A stretch of 64,000 nucleotides of DNA from NCBI GenBank assembly GCA_016709995.1, contig JADJLQ010000003.1, positions 434,001 through 498,000 on the forward strand, read 5' to 3'. This DNA is from Saprospiraceae bacterium (GTDB lineage: Bacteria; Bacteroidota; Bacteroidia; Chitinophagales; Saprospiraceae). This document shows positions 60,837 through 64,000 of this stretch, one piece after another; position 1 is the stretch's first letter; every line of letters starts with the position of its first letter. The notes under the pieces are model-generated. The model worked only from the letters and a program-made list of their open reading frames with translations. It was not told the origin of the DNA and ran no database searches. A program made the translations under genes and the position numbers.

Positions 60837-61818
60837 CAGGAGTAGCTATAATTTTACCCAAATGCCGGTTGTAGTCAGTCGTTCTACCTTTGGAACCAGG
60901 GTAGCCTTCTCCATTGCCTCCAAATAGAGAATGGAGGTCGTTGCCACCGGCTGCATCTGCAGTGAAAGCAGCGTCCGTTTTGTTCGTCAATACTGTGGGA
61001 CTATATTGTACCGCAAAGACAACCTCAGAGTTTTTATCGTTCTGAGTACCCTTGTATTGTGTCAATGGATTTTCAGAATGTTTAGGCCACAAATCTTTGT
61101 AATTAGCTATCATTGGGTAGGCATCAATGACCTTGTCTGCATATACGACAGCCTGGTCAAAATCAGCGTTGGAGCCACCCAAAGTATTTTTAAAATTCCA
61201 TCCTCTGGTCAGATATACTCTGGATAATAAAAACTGAGCAGCTCCCTTGGTGATGCGCCCGTAATCACTGGCGGTCGCCGGGAGTTTAGACTCACAGTCT
61301 AATAAATCGGTTATGATTTGGGTATAAATGGTTGCAGAAGGTGTTCGTATAGCTTCTTTGGTAGCAGCAGTCGTCTCTTTTAAAGGCATTGGTACATCTC
61401 CCCACTGTTGTACCAAATAGAAAAATGCCAGGGATCTCAAAAACTTTGCTTCAGATACTCTCGTATTTTTCAAGGCAGCAGCCATAGAAGTGATATTTTC
61501 AGAAACAGATATGGCAGTATTTGCCCTTGAAACCTCTTTGTATAATAGAGTCCAAAGGGTTTGGATGTCTGGCAGAGAAGCATTAAATCCGACATCATAA
61601 AGGTCTATCGAGGCACCATTAGTTTTGAGTGGTGATGACCATCCACCCGATGCTGAGAAGATGTCTGTGCCATGTAATACCAAAGATCGACTTTGATGGA
61701 TATTCCGCAATAAAGGATAACATGATTTTACTAAATCTTCAAAACCTGCTTCAGTTTGATAATATACATCTGTAGTCAAAGTAGTTACTGATTTTTCGAC
61801 CAAAAATCGTCTTTGCAT
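60817..61818 (-). CDS. SusD-like glycan-binding lipoprotein, N-terminal fragment (frameshifted)
   Basis: This frame holds the TPR-like SusD helices: KSCYPLLRNIHQSRSLVLHG, SEAKFLRSLAFFYLVQQWGD and AAQFLLSRVYLTRGWNFKNT. SusD sits on the outer membrane and caps the SusC barrel. The ATG at 61818 is not the true start. In another frame, from 61886, MKLIYNIRYKTFLAVLSLVL then ATGCKDDF forms a lipoprotein signal that runs into this frame if the A-run at 61802-61806 has one more A. With that and the shift near 60836, the protein would be 616 aa, the normal SusD length. Confidence 0.88.
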   Translation of the reverse strand: MQRRFLVEKSVTTLTTDVYYQTEAGFEDLVKSCYPLLRNIHQSRSLVLHGTDIFSASGGWSSPLKTNGASIDLYDVGFNASLPDIQTLWTLLYKEVSRANTAISVSENITSMAAALKNTRVSEAKFLRSLAFFYLVQQWGDVPMPLKETTAATKEAIRTPSATIYTQIITDLLDCESKLPATASDYGRITKGAAQFLLSRVYLTRGWNFKNTLGGSNADFDQAVVYADKVIDAYPMIANYKDLWPKHSENPLTQYKGTQNDKNSEVVFAVQYSPTVLTNKTDAAFTADAAGGNDLHSLFGGNGEGYPGSKGRTTDYNRHLGKIIATPGIVSTI

Positions 61819-61905
61819 CCGGTAGCTAATACTAAGGATAGTACAGCGAGGAAGGTCTTATATCGAATATTATAAATTAATTTCATTTCTTAATATTTTT
61901 TTCGG

Positions 61906-64000
61906 TTAAAAACTGATATTCACACCTAATGTCAAATTCATATAGGGTAGATCATCTTGATAAATAGCTGAATTAAATTCCGGGTCAAAACCATCGTACT
62001 TAGTGAATATAAATGGGTTGGTGACCTGGGTATATACTCTCGCGGCAGCTAGTTTCCATCTATTCATCAGGTTTAATGGCAAGGTGTATCCTAAAGTAAT
62101 ATCGGACACTCTCAAGAAGCTGGCATCCTGGTAATTGATGGCATTGCGATATGGATTAGCGGCTGCAACTCCAAAATAGGTGTTTGAAGGATTGTCACTT
62201 CTCCAATAATCTAAGCTCGAAAGTCTATTGTATCGGGTACCACCCAGATCTCCAAAAGTCCCACTAAGCGTACTGTTGGAATATTCAGATCCATTTCTAT
62301 AGTACATAAAAAAGGAGAAATCAAAACTTTTGTAGTTAAATCTATTAGTCATTCCCATTAAATAGTTTGGAAGTGCAGAACCCAGGATAGTTCTGTCATC
62401 AATCGCATCGGAAGAGGAGATGATCCCATCATTGTTTTGATCCACCACTCTCACAGCTCCGGGTACTTGTTTGTATTTAGCTGCCAATTCTTTATCCGCT
62501 GTCTGCCAAATCCCCGCGAATTCGTAATCAAAGTTTGACCGGATCGGATGTCCTACAAATAGTTTATTGCCTTTGTCGACCGTTTGGCCGTCTCCATACA
62601 ATTCGAGCAATTCATTATTGTTTTTTGTAAATGTGAAATTGGTACTCCAGCTAAAATTATTTTTCGTGATATTGACTGTGCTTAAAGTTAATTCTACACC
62701 TCTGTTTTGTATTTTTCCCACATTGGCAATGACATCAGAAAAACCGGTCACTGTCGGTATCTTTTGATTTAGAATTAAATCGTCTGTCTTTCGGTCATAT
62801 ACTTCAAGAGAAGCTGCGATTCGGTTATTGAAAAAGCCAAAATCCAAGCCCAGATTCAATTCTTTGCTGCGTTCCCATCGCAAATCTTTGTTACCCAGGT
62901 TAGCAGGAGCAAATCCATATGCCGCGGTCCCACCAAAATCGTATCCTGTATTAAGCAAACCTGCTTGAGTACTATAAGGATTGACCGTAGAGTTGCCTAC
63001 TTCGCCGTAGCTGATTCTTGCCTTCAAGTTTGAAAACAGATTTAAGTCGCGAATGAACTGTTCCTCACCGGCTCTCCAGGCAACAGCGACCGATGGGAAA
63101 AAAGCCCATTTATTGCCTGGTGCTAATTGAGAAGCCCCATCTGATCTACCGGTCAAAGTCAATAAATATTTATCATTAAAGGAATAATTGATTCTACCCA
63201 TATAAGATAATAATGATCGCTCGGCCAAAGAACTGGATATGGTATTGATGGTACCGGCAGTATTCAAAGCGTACCAATCTGAATCGTAGGGAAGGTCGGT
63301 GACAAAAACTCTGTAAGCTTCATTTCTTTGATAGAAGGAACTTTGGAGACCAGTGAAGTGAATTTTGTGTTTGGAAACTGCCAGGTCGTAATTGACTATA
63401 TTATCAATGGTGTAATTGCCTTGTATACCACTGTCGTACTGAGCACGAGGTTTTTTGCCCACTTGCGCTTTAGACCAGGTGCCTCTGAAATCGCCCATAC
63501 GGTTATTGCCATAAGACGCAGATATTGAAGAGCGAAAGCTCAAACCTTTTACAGGACTAAACTCAACAAAGGTATTGGCTGTGCCGACTAAAGAGGTGGT
63601 TTGAAGTTTAGAAATAGCCGGATCAATATCGAGTAACGGGTTAGGCACCTGTTTATCATTGATACCCATCCATACAGCATACCCGTTGATATTAAGATCT
63701 TTGTTCTCCGTAGGGTTGAGCAGATCATCATAATAGGGCAGTCCACTTGGTCGTGCACGGAATGCCCCCCGGAGTGATTCCTGGGAGCCAACATTAAGGT
63801 CACTATAAGTCAGGTAAGAAGTGAATCCAACCCTAAACATTTGACCTATTTTGCTATCCAGGCCGGCATTAAGATTATATCTTTTAAAACCGGTATATTT
63901 TACGTTTCCATCTTCACTTAAAAACCCTCCCGCAAAACGATAAGTGGTGCGATCATTACCTCCGGATAAACTAAGGTTTTGGCTGGTTTGTAACCCTGGT
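61906..64000 (-). CDS. SusC-like TonB-dependent outer-membrane receptor, C-terminal part (partial)
   Basis: The frame is open through the right edge of the window; the ATG at 63840 is internal. The visible 698 residues are beta-barrel: LSGGNDRTTYRFAGGFLSED, YLLTLTGRSDGASQLAP, FPSVAVAWRAGEE, LKARISYGEVGNS, and WERSKELNLGLDFGFFNNRI, then a C-terminal beta strand ending NLTLGVNISF, with the terminal Phe of outer-membrane barrels. SusC carries oligosaccharides inward using TonB energy. The plug and TonB box are outside the window. susD starts 19 bp downstream, the standard order. Confidence 0.96.
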   Translation of the reverse strand, partial: PGLQTSQNLSLSGGNDRTTYRFAGGFLSEDGNVKYTGFKRYNLNAGLDSKIGQMFRVGFTSYLTYSDLNVGSQESLRGAFRARPSGLPYYDDLLNPTENKDLNINGYAVWMGINDKQVPNPLLDIDPAISKLQTTSLVGTANTFVEFSPVKGLSFRSSISASYGNNRMGDFRGTWSKAQVGKKPRAQYDSGIQGNYTIDNIVNYDLAVSKHKIHFTGLQSSFYQRNEAYRVFVTDLPYDSDWYALNTAGTINTISSSLAERSLLSYMGRINYSFNDKYLLTLTGRSDGASQLAPGNKWAFFPSVAVAWRAGEEQFIRDLNLFSNLKARISYGEVGNSTVNPYSTQAGLLNTGYDFGGTAAYGFAPANLGNKDLRWERSKELNLGLDFGFFNNRIAASLEVYDRKTDDLILNQKIPTVTGFSDVIANVGKIQNRGVELTLSTVNITKNNFSWSTNFTFTKNNNELLELYGDGQTVDKGNKLFVGHPIRSNFDYEFAGIWQTADKELAAKYKQVPGAVRVVDQNNDGIISSSDAIDDRTILGSALPNYLMGMTNRFNYKSFDFSFFMYYRNGSEYSNSTLSGTFGDLGGTRYNRLSSLDYWRSDNPSNTYFGVAAANPYRNAINYQDASFLRVSDITLGYTLPLNLMNRWKLAAARVYTQVTNPFIFTKYDGFDPEFNSAIYQDDLPYMNLTLGVNISF

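Noticed and set aside
60817..61818. Two separate small genes instead of one SusD
   Set aside because: The two frames together give a complete SusD motif order, and the real lipoprotein start lies in a third segment.

Overview
The window reads as a chromosomal segment of a Bacteroidota bacterium (my guess is the Saprospiria/Chitinophagia side, but nothing here fixes the order). The reasons are a SusC/SusD pair with a long run of exported carbohydrate enzymes, promoter-like TAnnTTTG boxes, a fused HisB and a fused HisIE, and a Tgt without the zinc cysteines.

Region 1 (1-7137, + strand) is a histidine operon: hisC (3' end only), hisB, hisH, hisA, hisF and hisIE. It is interrupted by a small helical DUF5618-like gene, an MFS transporter and a YbjQ-family gene, and it ends with an ogt-type DNA repair gene coupled to hisIE by an ATGA overlap. 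Region 2 (7.2-10.9 kb) is a patchwork: an ECF sigma factor, an ORF remnant without a start codon, a DUF4405 membrane protein, and an AAA/DUF4143 ATPase. The ATPase has a palindromic operator-like array upstream and copies of one hairpin repeat family on both sides. Region 3 (10.9-19.1 kb, - strand) is housekeeping: secA, a SPOR protein, rodA, tgt and an LptF/LptG permease in one tight run, with a small membrane gene upstream of secA. Region 4 (19.3-23.6 kb) has a cation/proton antiporter, then a sugar-nucleotide-type epimerase, a photolyase and a lycopene-cyclase-domain protein in one overlapping - strand unit.

Region 5 (23.7-64 kb, nearly all - strand) is a polysaccharide utilization locus of more than 40 kb that runs off the right edge. 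In transcription order it has SusC (5' truncated), SusD (two frameshifts), a strong hairpin terminator or attenuator, a double DUF1080 protein, GH92 (one frameshift), an unassigned helical-toroid protein, sulfatase, DUF4962/heparinase-type lyase, sulfatase, exported enolase-superfamily protein, sulfatase, GH28-like protein, esterase, GH115/GH67-like protein, GH27, five-bladed propeller hydrolase, GH27, helical-toroid protein A, [tocopherol-cyclase-like gene on +], PhoD-type phosphatase, helical-toroid protein B, propeller hydrolase, GH78-like rhamnosidase, and DUF1080 plus a CBM-like domain.

The three sulfatases, lyase-like proteins, alpha-galactosidases, GH28-like and GH78-like enzymes point to a branched, sulfated, acidic polysaccharide containing galactose, rhamnose and uronic acid. 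This is inference; no single known glycan is named by the gene set. The least explained parts are the helical-toroid proteins, two of which share a clear motif set; the exported enolase-superfamily protein in an AT-rich gene; and the repeat-flanked ATPase. No rRNA, tRNA, CRISPR array or intact insertion sequence was seen.
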